Assembly (NCBI RefSeq): GCF_017745215.1
Contig: NZ_JAGHZV010000008.1
Location: 124,001-188,000, forward strand
Reading direction: 5' to 3'
Length of the DNA: 64,000 bases
DNA from: Sphingomonas sp.
GTDB lineage: Bacteria > Pseudomonadota > Alphaproteobacteria > Sphingomonadales > Sphingomonadaceae
Positions 51,272-62,147 of this stretch are shown here, one piece after another. Positions within the stretch are counted from its first letter, which is position 1. Each line of letters starts with the position of its first letter. A program made the position numbers and the translations under genes. The notes beneath the pieces are model-generated. The model saw only the letters and a program-made list of their open reading frames with translations. It made no database searches and was not told the DNA's origin.

Positions 51272-54200
51272 ATGGTTGCGATCTTTACCGGTGCCGGCAG
51301 CGGCTTCGAGCGGGGATCCGGCAATGTGCTGGGAAGCTCGGGCCTGCTGGGTTCGGCGGCGATCGGACGATCCGGCGAGCAGGTCGCGTTCAATGCCGCC
51401 ACCGGCAACCTGCTGATCGCTCGCCAGGACGAGATGCTGGTGGGTCGCGGCCCCGACGCGGTGATCGGCCGGACCTACAACAGCCTCGGCAACCTGACCG
51501 ACGACAACGGCGACAATTGGCGGATGAGCACCGATCGCCGAATCTTCGGATTGACCGGCACGGCCAACGCCACGGGCAGCACGATCAAGCGGCGCTCCGG
51601 GGACGGCAGCGAGATCACCTACAGCTGGAACGGCTCGGCCTATGTCGCGACCGACGGCGCCGGTGTTTACGACACGCTCACCTACAACAGCGGCACCAAC
51701 GTCTGGACCTGGACCGACGGCGACACGCGGTGGACCGAGACCTATGCCGTGTCGACGCTTGCGAACGAATGGCGGATCACCGCTCAGGCCGACACCAGCG
51801 GCAACGCCGAAGCCTTCACTTATTATTCGGGCACCAACAATCTCTACCGCGTCACCACCGCCGACGGGGCCTATACGCAATATAACTGGTCCGGCAGCAA
51901 CATCACCGAAGTCGTCACCGGCTATACCGACCTGGCCACCAACACGGCGAAGACGCTGACGCGCACGCGCTACGGCTATGACGCGTCGAACCGGCTCACC
52001 ATGGTCACGACCGACCTGACGCCGGGCGACAACAGCGTCGGCGACGGCGCGGTGTTCACCACGACCTACACCTATGTCGGCACGACAAAGCTGGTCGCAT
52101 CGATCAGCCAGTCGGACGGCAGCTATCTCGCGATCGCCTACGACGGGTCGAACCGCGTCAGCACCCTGACGCAGACCGCGAGCACAGGCGTGACGCGCAC
52201 CACGACGATCGGCTACGGCACCGGCTCGACGACGGTCACCGACGCCACCGGCCAGGTCACGACGCTCGAATACAATGCCGACGGATCGCTGAAGAAGGTC
52301 TCGGCGCCGCCCGCAGTGACCGGGGCGTCCGCGCAAGTCGTGCAATATGGCTACAACGCCAACGGCGACCTGACGACGGTCACCGATGCGCTGGGCAAGA
52401 TCACGACGTTCGGCAGCTTCAGCAACGGGCTGTGGGAGACGTCGACCGACCCCAACGGCAATGTCGTCACGCGCACGCACGACGCCAGCGGCAACCTGCT
52501 GACGGAGACGCGGACCGGGTCCGATGCCGCTTCGTCGGCCGTCCAGCACACCGACCGCTACCTTTACGATGGCTCGAACCGGCTGATCTGGACGGTGAGC
52601 GCGCAGGGCTGGGTCACGCGCTACACCTATGACGGCTATGGGCGGCTGGCGACAAAGACCCAATATCCCGCCTATGTCTACGACGTATCGGCGCTTTCCC
52701 CCACCACGCTCGTCACGTCGACGCAGCTGACCAGCTGGGCCGCCGGCCTCGCCGACAAGACGAGCTGGGCAGTCGAGGACTATAGCTACGACGCTCGCGG
52801 CGGACTCACGCAAGTGCGCACCTACGCGGCGGCCGACACTTCGGGCAACGCCGCCGCCGCAACGGGCTATGCCCAGGTCGCCACCGTCTACGACCAGGCC
52901 GGGCACATGCTCAGCCGCAAGCTCGCCGCCGACAACAGCGAGGTCTTCGTCTATGACGGGCTCGGCAGGCTGACGGCCTCGACCGACACCAATGGCGCGA
53001 CCACCAGTTTCGTCTTCGTCGATTCGACGGCGGACAATTCGACCAAGACCATCGTCACGCTCGCCAACGGCTATGTGCAGACCTCGACCTTCAACAAGGC
53101 AGGCGATCTCGTTTCGCTCGTCGCTTCGGGCAGCTACGTCACGGGCGGGACCACCAGCTTCCAATATGACGCGCTGGGCCGCGCCCGCGTCGCCACCGAT
53201 GCTGTGGGCAACAAGTCCTATACCCTTTACGACAAGGCCGGGCGCCGCACGGCGGACATCGATTCCTACGGCTATGTCACCGAATACCGCTACGACGCGG
53301 ACAATCGCGTGGCCGCGACCGTGCGCTGGACCAACGCGATCAGTGCCGCCAATCTGACGACGCTCGCCAATCCGGCGAACACGCTGGAGATCGCTTCGAT
53401 CCGGCCGGCCGCCAACGCCGCCGACATTTGGTCATGGTCCGTCTACGACAACGGCGGCCGGCTGATCGAGAGCATCGCGGGCGACGGTTCGGTCCGCCGC
53501 TTCGACTATGACGGCTCGGACCAGCTGGTGAAGACCACGGCGTTCGTCAACAAGCTGAGCGCCGGCCAGCTCTCGACGATCCAGGCGACACCGCCGGCCA
53601 CGCTGCTGCTGCCGACCGCCGACGCCGCCGATGCAGTGGCGCGCAACTTCTATTCGCCGAGCGGCAAGCTGTGGGCGACGCTCGATGCCGAAGGCTATAT
53701 GACGCGCTACGGCTATGATTCCGCCGGGCGGCTGGCGCAGAAGCGAACCTATACCAACGCCACCGGGGCGTCCGTGCGGGCCAGCGGGACGATGGCCGAC
53801 CTGATCGCGAGCATCCCGTCGCCGACTGACTTCGCGATGACGATGTCGGTCTACGACGGCGAAGGCCAGCTGCGCTACGAGATCGACGAACTCTTCCACG
53901 TCACCGAATATGTCTACAACGACGGAGTCTCCACCTCGAGCGAGCGCGGGGCCGCGCGTACCGTGATCCGATATGCCGGCTCGATCGCGATGCCCGGCGC
54001 GCTTACCCTGTCGGCGCTGCAATCCGCGCTTTCGACCGCGGGATTGGCGGGGAACGCGAACAACCGCATCAGCTACGCCACCTATGACGCCGCGGGCCGC
54101 CTCGCCTATTCGATCGACGCGACGGGCGCGGTCACCGGCTACGGCTATGACTCGCTCGGGCGGCTGATCAAGACCACCCAATTCGCGACGACGCGCGCCA

Positions 54201-57200
54201 CCACCTCGCTGCCCGGCAATGCGACGATGGTGAGCTGGGCTGCCGCCAATCCCAACGCCAAGGACCGCGTTACGCGCAGCTATTACGATGCGCGCGGCGA
54301 ACAGACCTTCGCGATCGATGCCGAAGGCTATGTCACCCGCAACTATTATAATGCGCTGGGCCAGCTGACCGAGACGCGGCGTTTCGACACGGCCGTTTCG
54401 GCGACCGACGCCTGGACGATCGACACCGTCGCCGCGAACGCCGGGGGCACCTATGCAAGCACCACCTCCACCTACGACGCGCTCGGCCGCGTCGCGACGG
54501 TGCGGGACGGCGAGAACCACGGCCACGACTACAGCTATTACGGCAACGGCACGCTCGCCTGGGATATCGAAATGGCGGGCGCGGCCGAGGAGAGTCGGAC
54601 CAACTTCGCCTATGATGCCAGCGGGCGGCTGACCGATCGGATCGACGGCTGGGTCTCGGGCGGCGCCAATCCGTCGACGCACTATACGTACAACGGCCGC
54701 GGCGACGCGGTCACCGTCACCGATCCCAATGGTCATTCGACCGCGCGCACGTTCGACAGGCTCGGCCAGCTGCTGAGCGAGACCGACGCGATCGGCGGCG
54801 TGACCAGCTATCAATATGACGCCTTCGGCAACGCCGTGAAGGTGACCGACGCGCGCGGCAATTCGAGCTACCGCTACTACGACAAGCTGGGCCGGGCGGT
54901 CGCCAGCCGCGACGCCGAAAATTACGTCGCCGAGATCGCCTATACGGTCTTCGGCGAGATGCTGAGCACGACGCAGCACAGCGTGCGCACCACCAGTGCC
55001 GTCACGATCGGCGGCGCGGCGCCGAGCTGGACGTGGGACACGAGCGGCGGCGCCGACGCGCCGGCGACGACCAGCTTCGAATATGACCGGCTCGGCCGGG
55101 TTACCAAGTCGACCGATGCGCTCGGCAACTACGAACAATATACGCTCGACGCGTTCGGCAACCGCACGACGGTGCGCAACAAGCTCGGCGCGATCACCAC
55201 CAACCTCTTCGACCGACGCGGGCTGCTCACCAGCGAGAGCACGGCGGTCAGCGGCGACTATGGCACCGGCGGCGGCGGCGTCTCGAGCACGACGATCGTC
55301 AACACATACGCCTATGACGCGCGCGGCAATATGAAGCAGCGCGTGGAGGGTTCCGGCACCTCGGTGGCGCGGACGACGCTCTTCTTCTACGACAAGGCCA
55401 ACCGCCTGATCGAGCAGCGCGGCATGGCCGTGGCGGTCGGCTATGCCGGCGCTTCGGCGACGCCGAGCACCTTCTTCACTTATGACGGCCGCGGCAACTT
55501 GATCAAGAAGGTCGATCCCGCGGGCGCGGCGACCTTCGCCTACTACGACCGGCTCGATCGGAAGATCGCCGAGATCGATGCGCTGGGCACCTATTCCACC
55601 TTCGCTTACGACGCGGTCGGCAACCTCACCGCGACGCGACTCTATGCGACGCAAGTGGCGCTGCCGGGCACCCCGGGCGGCAACCCGCCCGCGACGCCGA
55701 GCGGCGGCTATCGCGAGACGACCTACACCTACGACAATGCCGACCGGCTGCGGACCAGCAATGTCGCGGGCCAGCTCGTGGGCAGCTGGAACGGATCGAG
55801 CTACGTCACTGCGACGACCACGCTGACGACCACATACGACTATGACGGCAACGGGAACGCCATCAAGACGACCGGGCCCGACGGTTCGGCCGTGTTCGCC
55901 TATTACGACAAGCTCGGCCGCAAGACGTCGCAGATCGACGCCGAGCTATATCGCACCGACTGGAGCTACGACGCCAACGGCAATGCCCTGTCCGAGCGCC
56001 GCTATTCGACGCGCGCGGTAGGAACGCCGACCACCGCGGCCCCCCTGTCGGTCGGCACGACGAGCGACGACCGCGTCACCACATTCACCTATGACAAGCT
56101 GGGGCGCCGCCTCACCGAGACGCGCACCGGCGTGGTCGCCTGGACGCTGAACACGACGAACGGCCTGCTGAGCGCCGCCGCGACCAGCGCGACCGTCACC
56201 TATACCTACAACGCGCTCGGCAAAGTCGCGAGCAAGGCGGAAGCGACCGGCGACCTCACCAACTACACCTATGACAATGCCGGCAGGCTCGTCGTCGAGA
56301 CTCGCGCCTCGCTCGTCGACTGGACGGGCGCCACGGTGCGTCCCACCGTCCGCTATTATTACAACAGCCTCGGCGACCTGACGTCGACGCGCCAGGGCCG
56401 GGAGGCCTTTGCGAGCGACGACCGGATCACGACCAACAGCTACGGCACCGGGGGGCGGCTGGAGAGCACCACCGACGCCAACAGCAACGTCCGGCAATAT
56501 GTCTACGACATCGCCGGTCGCGTGATCGGTACCCGCTATCAGCGCGACGCGGGCAGCGCGGGCCTTGTCCAGGAAGGCATTTCGACCGGTTATGATGCCC
56601 TCGGCCGGGTCGTGCGGCAGGGCGTCAACACCGTCTCGGGCACGACTTGGACCGAGGTGAGCTTCACGCAGACTGCCTATAACGCGTTCGGCGAAGTCTC
56701 GCAGCGCGGCACCAACGGGCTCTGGCAGGAGCAGAACAGCTACGACGGCGTCGGGCGCCTGATCCGCAGCAATGCCGGAGACGGCGTGTGGCGCCTGTTC
56801 ATCTATGACGCCGTCGGCCATGTGACGATGGCGATCGAGAGCGAGGGCATGGACCTCTCGACCATGTCGCAGGCCACCGCGCTGGGCTACGCCTACAGCG
56901 ATACGGTCAATGCGACGATCACGGTCTATGACAAGCGCGGCCAGGCCACCAAGACGATCCAGACCCAACGCGAACTGAGCGTCGGGGGAACGCGGCAGAA
57001 CCTGACGACCGAGGTCGGCTATAACGCGTTCGGCGAGATCGCCTGGGAAAAGGACGCGCTGCTCAACCAGACCGACTATGGATACAACACCATGGGTCGC
57101 CGGATCCAGGTGCAGCACCCGACCGTGACCTCGGTGAGCGAAACCGGCGTTTCCACCAGCCTCCGCCCGACCGAGCGCTATTATTATGATCTCTCCGGCC

Positions 57201-60200
57201 GCCTCGTCGGATCGGAAGATGCGAACAGCGTGGCCGCTTCGGCCGGCCGGATCACCACGCGACGGCTGCTCGGCGGAACGGGCTATGGCGACAGCGAAGG
57301 CATGGTGGTGAAGGAATGGCACCTCGACGGCGGCGCGCCGACGCAGGGGTTCGACGTCTTCGGCGATCTCATCCGGCAGACCGACGAACTCGGCCGCATC
57401 ACCCAGATGAGCTACGACAAGCTCAGCCAGGTGCTCACCGTCGCGCGACCGGTCGGGCTCAGCGATTCCTACGCCTATGACATTCTCGGCCAGCGCACCG
57501 GCCATTGGAACAATGTCGTCGGCTATTCCGGCCGCGAGATCACCGAATATGACGTGATGGGGCGGATCACGCGTCAGGTCGCCTATGGCGGCGACATCAC
57601 CACCACCAGCTACAGCTGGCTCGGCTCGCTTCGTGCCACCGGCTTCGTGCGCACCGACGAGTCCGCGACCGGCGGCTGGCAGGAGACCACCACCTACGCC
57701 AACGGCAAGACGATCGTCGAGACGGCCGACCTGTTCGGCCATGTGACGACGCACGTCGACATGGGCGCGCATGGCTCGACCTTCGGCTACGATCGTGCGG
57801 GACGGGTCACCAGCCGCACCGTCGGCGGCGTCACGACCAACTACGACTATCTCAACAGCGGCCAGCTCGGCCAAATGAGCATCGGAGTCGATACTTCGGC
57901 CTCGCAGGTCGCCTTCACGCTCGACAAGACCGTCTACAGCTATGACAAGACCGGCAACCGGCTGACCGAGCAATATTCGACGACCACGGGGCAGTGGGTC
58001 GAATACGGCCATACCGAATACGACTATTATTACGGCTACGACCAATGGGTGGTCGACGGATATAATTACGAAGTCTCCACGAACGTCATCACCGCGTCGA
58101 CGGCGACCTATGACGCGCTCAACCGGCTGAGCAGTTGGTCGGCCACGGCGACCTCCGCCACGCCTGCGGCGACAACGGCCTATTATTACGACGCCAATTC
58201 GAACATCCGGCGGTCCGTCGCGACGTTCCGGCCGCTCGACCAGAACGGCACGGCCGCCCCGAGCGCGGCCACGCAGGACTATTGGTACAAGTTCGATCTG
58301 ATGAACCGGGTGGTGACGGGCAAGGGCATCCTCTCCGGCGGGGCGATCCTGCGCGGCACCGAGGGTGTCGACCTGATGTACAACGCCGCGGGCGAACGGA
58401 CGCGGGCGACGAGCACCACCACCGCGTACGGCGACGTCTATGTCGAGGTCTACGATCCCGGCATGTACGGCGGCTGGGGCGGCTACACCTACACCTATGT
58501 CAGCATCGCCTATGACGCCGAGGTTCGCGAGGACTATACCTATTGGGCGGACGGCCAGCTGAAGGACGTCCGTATCGCGCAAAGCGGCTACACCGACAAC
58601 GGCGACGGTACGCTGACGGTCACGGCGCCGCCCGCGACTGGCGCACGCAAGGCGAACTATTGGTATGACTCGCAGGGCCGGCTCGAGCGCCAGATCGACT
58701 GGAATACCGATCCCGACTACGACACCAACGCGCTCAATGTCGCGACCTACGACCGGCTGCTCCAGTACAACGCCAAGGGACAGGTGACGTTCGAGGAAGT
58801 GTTCCAGCGCGCGGGCAGCACGACGCGCGTCACGGATACCTACAACGACTATGGCTCGGGCACCGCCTATGCGCTCGGCGCGCTGGTCTCGAGCACCACC
58901 AACAGCTGGTATACGGGCGCGCCGTTCACCACCTCGGGCGTGACCAACAGCTATGGCTGGTACGACGGAGCCGTGATCGCTTCGACGACGATGACGGGCA
59001 CCAGCACGGGCACCACCAGCTACAACTACAATGCGATGGGCCAGCTGACGACCGCCTCCATCGCGGACGGCCGGTCGCGCACCGTCTATTACACCAACGA
59101 CATGAACGGCCAGACGATCCGGCGCGACGAATATGACGGCATCTGGAACCAGGGCGATCCGCACGAGGTCTGGTACCGCTTCGCCGGACGCGAGATGGGC
59201 TATACCGGCAACAACGGCACGCTCGAGACCAATTATGCGACATCGGTCGCGAACCGGCCGATCAGTCCGGGCAATGGCGCCTTCCGCGGCGGATCGACCT
59301 GGGGCGCCGCCTATGGCGACTTCGACCAATTCTACAATCCGATAACCACTTACAGCCAGGGCGCGTCGGGCGGCGTCTACACCGTGAAGGGCGGCGAGAC
59401 GCTCGCCGCGATCGCCGCGCAATTCTGGGGCGACAGCTCGCTCTGGTACCTGATCGCCGAAGCCAACGGTCTCTCGGCGGGCTCGGTGCTCGCCTCGGGC
59501 CAGATGCTGCGGATCCCGCCGGGCGTCCAGCGTTCGGCCTATAACGCCTCGACCTTCACACCCTACGATCCTGCCGCTGCGATGGGCGACACCAGCCCCA
59601 CCGCGCCCGCGCCGCAGACGCCGGCTGGCAAGGCCAAGAAGAACAAGTGCGGCGTCTTCGGGATGATCCTGCTCGCCGTGGTGGCGATCGCCGTGACGGC
59701 GTGGGTCGGGCCGGAGGCGATCAGCTTCTTCCAGGGTGCGTTCAGCGGACTTGGCGCGGGCGCGGCTGCCGTCGCGGGCGCGGTGGTCGGCGGCGCCGTC
59801 GCGGGCGCGGCGGGCTCGATCGCGTCGCAGGTGGTCGGCTTGGCCACGGGCATCCAGGATAAGTTCAGCTGGAAGAGCGTGGGCCTGGCGGCATTGGGCG
59901 GCGCCGTCGGCGGCGCACTCAAGGGCGTCGATGTCTTCAAGGGGCTCGGCAAGCTGACCACCTTCGCCAACGACGTGGCCCGCGGTGCGCTCAGCAGCGC
60001 GATCACGCAGGGGATCGGCGTCGCGACCGGGCTGCAGGACAAGTTCAGCTGGGCGGGTGTCGCAGCCGCGGGGGTCGGCGCGGGGATCGGCGGCGCGGTC
60101 GGGCGCACGCTCCATTACGACGCGGACCTCAAGGGTTTCGACCTGGACAATTCGCTGAAGGGCGCCGTCACCGGCATGGCATCGGATATCGCCGACGCGG

Positions 60201-61168
60201 CGACGCGCTCGCTCATCGACGGCAGCGACTTCGGCGACAACGTCCTGGCCGGATTGCCCGATGTCGTCGCGCAATTCGCCTATTCGCTCGGAAAGGGTGC
60301 GATCGATCAACGGGCGATCGATCGCCAGGCGGACGAGGTCGTTGCGACACTGCCCGGGGGAGGCACGGCGGAAGATCGGAAGCGCATCCTCGATGCGCTC
60401 GCGCATGGCCAGAGCGTGGACCAGGTGAAGCGCGACGTGCTTTCCCGGGATCCGAACGAGATCGTCGTCACGGGCTTTCGTTCCCGGTCCCTGAACTTCC
60501 TGCCGTCCCGCCCGCGCGGATCCCTGACGATCACGCCGGCGGTAGACATCATTTATCCGAACGCCTTCTCTGTCACCGGCGGTCGCATCGACCCGTCGCT
60601 GTTCGTGGGGCTGACGTTCGATCCCTCGCAGTTCCCGGAGCTGCAACCCGATCTGGTCGGCATCAAGTTCGTCACCGATACGCAGCTAGGCGACGACGCT
60701 CATTACATGCTTACGGTCACCGCCAACGGCCTGGGCCCTCCCTGGTTCGCCAACCTTGCCAACGCTCCGGACGGCACGAAATTCTATCAGAACGGCCATA
60801 GCTATGTCCGGGGGCGGCCGGACCTGGGGAATACGGCGAGCCGCTTCATCTGGGAACTGAAGCCCGCAGGTCAGGAATTGGCCGCGCTGAGCGAGGTGTG
60901 GGACTATTCGCTCTCGACCAAGAGTTTCTTCAGCTTCGATCCGCCCACCTATGTTCCCGGCAAGGTCGCGCCTTCGTTCTTCAAGGGCAACAAGCTTACG
61001 CTGCCGGGGGCCTATGGCTGGATCGACTACACCTTCTGGCAAAGCGGCGTCATCACCTATCGCTATCAATTGATGGAGGAATATGTCAGGGTTCCCTCCA
61101 TATTCAATCTACCGTTACCCATTCCGGGCATCGTACCTGGGGGCGCTCCGATCCCAGTGATTCCCTAG
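51272..61168 (+). CDS. giant RHS-repeat protein with internal LysM domain
   Basis: 3298 residues. After a short N-terminal region without a signal peptide, about 2650 residues are RHS/YD repeats (dozens of YDxxGR/L-type units) that form the usual beta-cage. A LysM domain follows near 2700-2750 (YTVKGGETLAAIA ... GQMLRIPP), then a Gly/Ala-rich hydrophobic stretch near 2795-2970 with two copies of an ATGxQDKFSW unit. The last 300 residues are a variable tail with EIVVTGF near 3060 and a Pro-rich end. The usual junction motif DPxGL before the toxin is not seen. ATG 51272 has GGAGAAGG upstream and is preferred to TTG 51257. Polymorphic toxin or surface adhesin are both possible; the tail matches no toxin I know. 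Confidence 0.88.
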   Translation: MVAIFTGAGSGFERGSGNVLGSSGLLGSAAIGRSGEQVAFNAATGNLLIARQDEMLVGRGPDAVIGRTYNSLGNLTDDNGDNWRMSTDRRIFGLTGTANATGSTIKRRSGDGSEITYSWNGSAYVATDGAGVYDTLTYNSGTNVWTWTDGDTRWTETYAVSTLANEWRITAQADTSGNAEAFTYYSGTNNLYRVTTADGAYTQYNWSGSNITEVVTGYTDLATNTAKTLTRTRYGYDASNRLTMVTTDLTPGDNSVGDGAVFTTTYTYVGTTKLVASISQSDGSYLAIAYDGSNRVSTLTQTASTGVTRTTTIGYGTGSTTVTDATGQVTTLEYNADGSLKKVSAPPAVTGASAQVVQYGYNANGDLTTVTDALGKITTFGSFSNGLWETSTDPNGNVVTRTHDASGNLLTETRTGSDAASSAVQHTDRYLYDGSNRLIWTVSAQGWVTRYTYDGYGRLATKTQYPAYVYDVSALSPTTLVTSTQLTSWAAGLADKTSWAVEDYSYDARGGLTQVRTYAAADTSGNAAAATGYAQVATVYDQAGHMLSRKLAADNSEVFVYDGLGRLTASTDTNGATTSFVFVDSTADNSTKTIVTLANGYVQTSTFNKAGDLVSLVASGSYVTGGTTSFQYDALGRARVATDAVGNKSYTLYDKAGRRTADIDSYGYVTEYRYDADNRVAATVRWTNAISAANLTTLANPANTLEIASIRPAANAADIWSWSVYDNGGRLIESIAGDGSVRRFDYDGSDQLVKTTAFVNKLSAGQLSTIQATPPATLLLPTADAADAVARNFYSPSGKLWATLDAEGYMTRYGYDSAGRLAQKRTYTNATGASVRASGTMADLIASIPSPTDFAMTMSVYDGEGQLRYEIDELFHVTEYVYNDGVSTSSERGAARTVIRYAGSIAMPGALTLSALQSALSTAGLAGNANNRISYATYDAAGRLAYSIDATGAVTGYGYDSLGRLIKTTQFATTRATTSLPGNATMVSWAAANPNAKDRVTRSYYDARGEQTFAIDAEGYVTRNYYNALGQLTETRRFDTAVSATDAWTIDTVAANAGGTYASTTSTYDALGRVATVRDGENHGHDYSYYGNGTLAWDIEMAGAAEESRTNFAYDASGRLTDRIDGWVSGGANPSTHYTYNGRGDAVTVTDPNGHSTARTFDRLGQLLSETDAIGGVTSYQYDAFGNAVKVTDARGNSSYRYYDKLGRAVASRDAENYVAEIAYTVFGEMLSTTQHSVRTTSAVTIGGAAPSWTWDTSGGADAPATTSFEYDRLGRVTKSTDALGNYEQYTLDAFGNRTTVRNKLGAITTNLFDRRGLLTSESTAVSGDYGTGGGGVSSTTIVNTYAYDARGNMKQRVEGSGTSVARTTLFFYDKANRLIEQRGMAVAVGYAGASATPSTFFTYDGRGNLIKKVDPAGAATFAYYDRLDRKIAEIDALGTYSTFAYDAVGNLTATRLYATQVALPGTPGGNPPATPSGGYRETTYTYDNADRLRTSNVAGQLVGSWNGSSYVTATTTLTTTYDYDGNGNAIKTTGPDGSAVFAYYDKLGRKTSQIDAELYRTDWSYDANGNALSERRYSTRAVGTPTTAAPLSVGTTSDDRVTTFTYDKLGRRLTETRTGVVAWTLNTTNGLLSAAATSATVTYTYNALGKVASKAEATGDLTNYTYDNAGRLVVETRASLVDWTGATVRPTVRYYYNSLGDLTSTRQGREAFASDDRITTNSYGTGGRLESTTDANSNVRQYVYDIAGRVIGTRYQRDAGSAGLVQEGISTGYDALGRVVRQGVNTVSGTTWTEVSFTQTAYNAFGEVSQRGTNGLWQEQNSYDGVGRLIRSNAGDGVWRLFIYDAVGHVTMAIESEGMDLSTMSQATALGYAYSDTVNATITVYDKRGQATKTIQTQRELSVGGTRQNLTTEVGYNAFGEIAWEKDALLNQTDYGYNTMGRRIQVQHPTVTSVSETGVSTSLRPTERYYYDLSGRLVGSEDANSVAASAGRITTRRLLGGTGYGDSEGMVVKEWHLDGGAPTQGFDVFGDLIRQTDELGRITQMSYDKLSQVLTVARPVGLSDSYAYDILGQRTGHWNNVVGYSGREITEYDVMGRITRQVAYGGDITTTSYSWLGSLRATGFVRTDESATGGWQETTTYANGKTIVETADLFGHVTTHVDMGAHGSTFGYDRAGRVTSRTVGGVTTNYDYLNSGQLGQMSIGVDTSASQVAFTLDKTVYSYDKTGNRLTEQYSTTTGQWVEYGHTEYDYYYGYDQWVVDGYNYEVSTNVITASTATYDALNRLSSWSATATSATPAATTAYYYDANSNIRRSVATFRPLDQNGTAAPSAATQDYWYKFDLMNRVVTGKGILSGGAILRGTEGVDLMYNAAGERTRATSTTTAYGDVYVEVYDPGMYGGWGGYTYTYVSIAYDAEVREDYTYWADGQLKDVRIAQSGYTDNGDGTLTVTAPPATGARKANYWYDSQGRLERQIDWNTDPDYDTNALNVATYDRLLQYNAKGQVTFEEVFQRAGSTTRVTDTYNDYGSGTAYALGALVSSTTNSWYTGAPFTTSGVTNSYGWYDGAVIASTTMTGTSTGTTSYNYNAMGQLTTASIADGRSRTVYYTNDMNGQTIRRDEYDGIWNQGDPHEVWYRFAGREMGYTGNNGTLETNYATSVANRPISPGNGAFRGGSTWGAAYGDFDQFYNPITTYSQGASGGVYTVKGGETLAAIAAQFWGDSSLWYLIAEANGLSAGSVLASGQMLRIPPGVQRSAYNASTFTPYDPAAAMGDTSPTAPAPQTPAGKAKKNKCGVFGMILLAVVAIAVTAWVGPEAISFFQGAFSGLGAGAAAVAGAVVGGAVAGAAGSIASQVVGLATGIQDKFSWKSVGLAALGGAVGGALKGVDVFKGLGKLTTFANDVARGALSSAITQGIGVATGLQDKFSWAGVAAAGVGAGIGGAVGRTLHYDADLKGFDLDNSLKGAVTGMASDIADAATRSLIDGSDFGDNVLAGLPDVVAQFAYSLGKGAIDQRAIDRQADEVVATLPGGGTAEDRKRILDALAHGQSVDQVKRDVLSRDPNEIVVTGFRSRSLNFLPSRPRGSLTITPAVDIIYPNAFSVTGGRIDPSLFVGLTFDPSQFPELQPDLVGIKFVTDTQLGDDAHYMLTVTANGLGPPWFANLANAPDGTKFYQNGHSYVRGRPDLGNTASRFIWELKPAGQELAALSEVWDYSLSTKSFFSFDPPTYVPGKVAPSFFKGNKLTLPGAYGWIDYTFWQSGVITYRYQLMEEYVRVPSIFNLPLPIPGIVPGGAPIPVIP

Positions 61169-61185
61169 CCCGATGAGAACATCGA

Positions 61186-62031
61186 ATGATACGGTTTCGC
61201 CAATCCTTCTTCGACGATTGGCCCGGGTTCGGCGTGATCGGCGACGCGCTGTGCCAGGCCGGCTACGGCGTCCATCGCGTCTACCAAAAGTCGCTTGTCG
61301 AATTCTGCGCTGATTTTGAGGTTGATTGCTCCCTCGAAACCTATTGGTCCGAGGTTTCGAAGGAATTCATTTCCTCCGGTGGATTCGCCTCCGATCGCAG
61401 GGATCGTGGCGCAGCGCGCTTCGATCGGTCGCGTTATCGATCGCTCTTGCTGGACGCTTGTGAGAGGGTCTCCGCCGAGGAGCCGCGCGACAGCTATTTT
61501 CTGCCCAGCGCGCATCCGTGCATGGATGCGATCCTGTCCGATCTGGAATCGGGCGGCGCGCTTTCCCTGAAACTCAGAAGGGCGATCTCGATCCGGGTCG
61601 ACGAGGAGATGGAGCGATTTGGCATCGCCAGAGGCTCGCTGCCGACCCCGGGCCAAGCGAAGAAAGCGTTCCTGGAGGCCGGCAAGTCGAATGGATTCGA
61701 CCTCCTCTCCGTCTCTTATCTCGACAGCGACCGGGCCGAGAAGGCGATTGGACTGCGCAGCTACGGCGATTTCATCCTATACGGTTCGCTGGCGCTCATG
61801 CAGGTGCCTCGCGATCGAATGCCCGGCGTGTTCAGCATCGTCTGGCACCTGGGCCGAACGGTCCCGGATCCGTATCACGACCTGTCGCTCGGCGACCTGA
61901 GCTTCGTGATGCCGGGCGTCGATTACTACGCCAGAAATTTGCGCGATGCCGGGCAGATGGAGTTGGGGCTTTCGGCAATTCTCTCATGCGCGATCGCCTT
62001 GGCGCAATCGCTCGAAGGTGGGATTGTTTGA
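61186..62031 (+). CDS. unknown protein after RHS gene, candidate immunity protein
   Basis: 281 residues, 17 bases after the RHS stop on the same strand. Not recognised. Soluble, charged, mixed alpha/beta, no signal peptide; C-terminus is hydrophobic and small-residue rich (LGLSAILSCAIALAQSLEG). Base use is plainly less GC-rich than the surrounding genome. Small, cytoplasmic, immediately downstream of a variable RHS tail: the classic place of an immunity gene. No family match supports it. Confidence 0.65.
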   Translation: MIRFRQSFFDDWPGFGVIGDALCQAGYGVHRVYQKSLVEFCADFEVDCSLETYWSEVSKEFISSGGFASDRRDRGAARFDRSRYRSLLLDACERVSAEEPRDSYFLPSAHPCMDAILSDLESGGALSLKLRRAISIRVDEEMERFGIARGSLPTPGQAKKAFLEAGKSNGFDLLSVSYLDSDRAEKAIGLRSYGDFILYGSLALMQVPRDRMPGVFSIVWHLGRTVPDPYHDLSLGDLSFVMPGVDYYARNLRDAGQMELGLSAILSCAIALAQSLEGGIV

Positions 62032-62147
62032 GCTACCCCCCCTTCCAGCACTCGCTGATCAACTACGACCACGTTCGCGAGCCTCCTCGCAAACGCCCAC
62101 ATGCAAGCCGTCTCGGGATGCACGTCGAATCCTAGAAGGAAAGTGGG

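Noticed and set aside
55946..60646. 1566-codon open frame antisense to the RHS gene
   Set aside because: Composition artefact of the repetitive RHS sequence; Arg/Gly/Ala-rich, no ribosome site, no domain.
62032..62147. possible small gene between the RHS-linked gene and the tRNA
   Set aside because: Overlapping frames lack a ribosome site and similarity.
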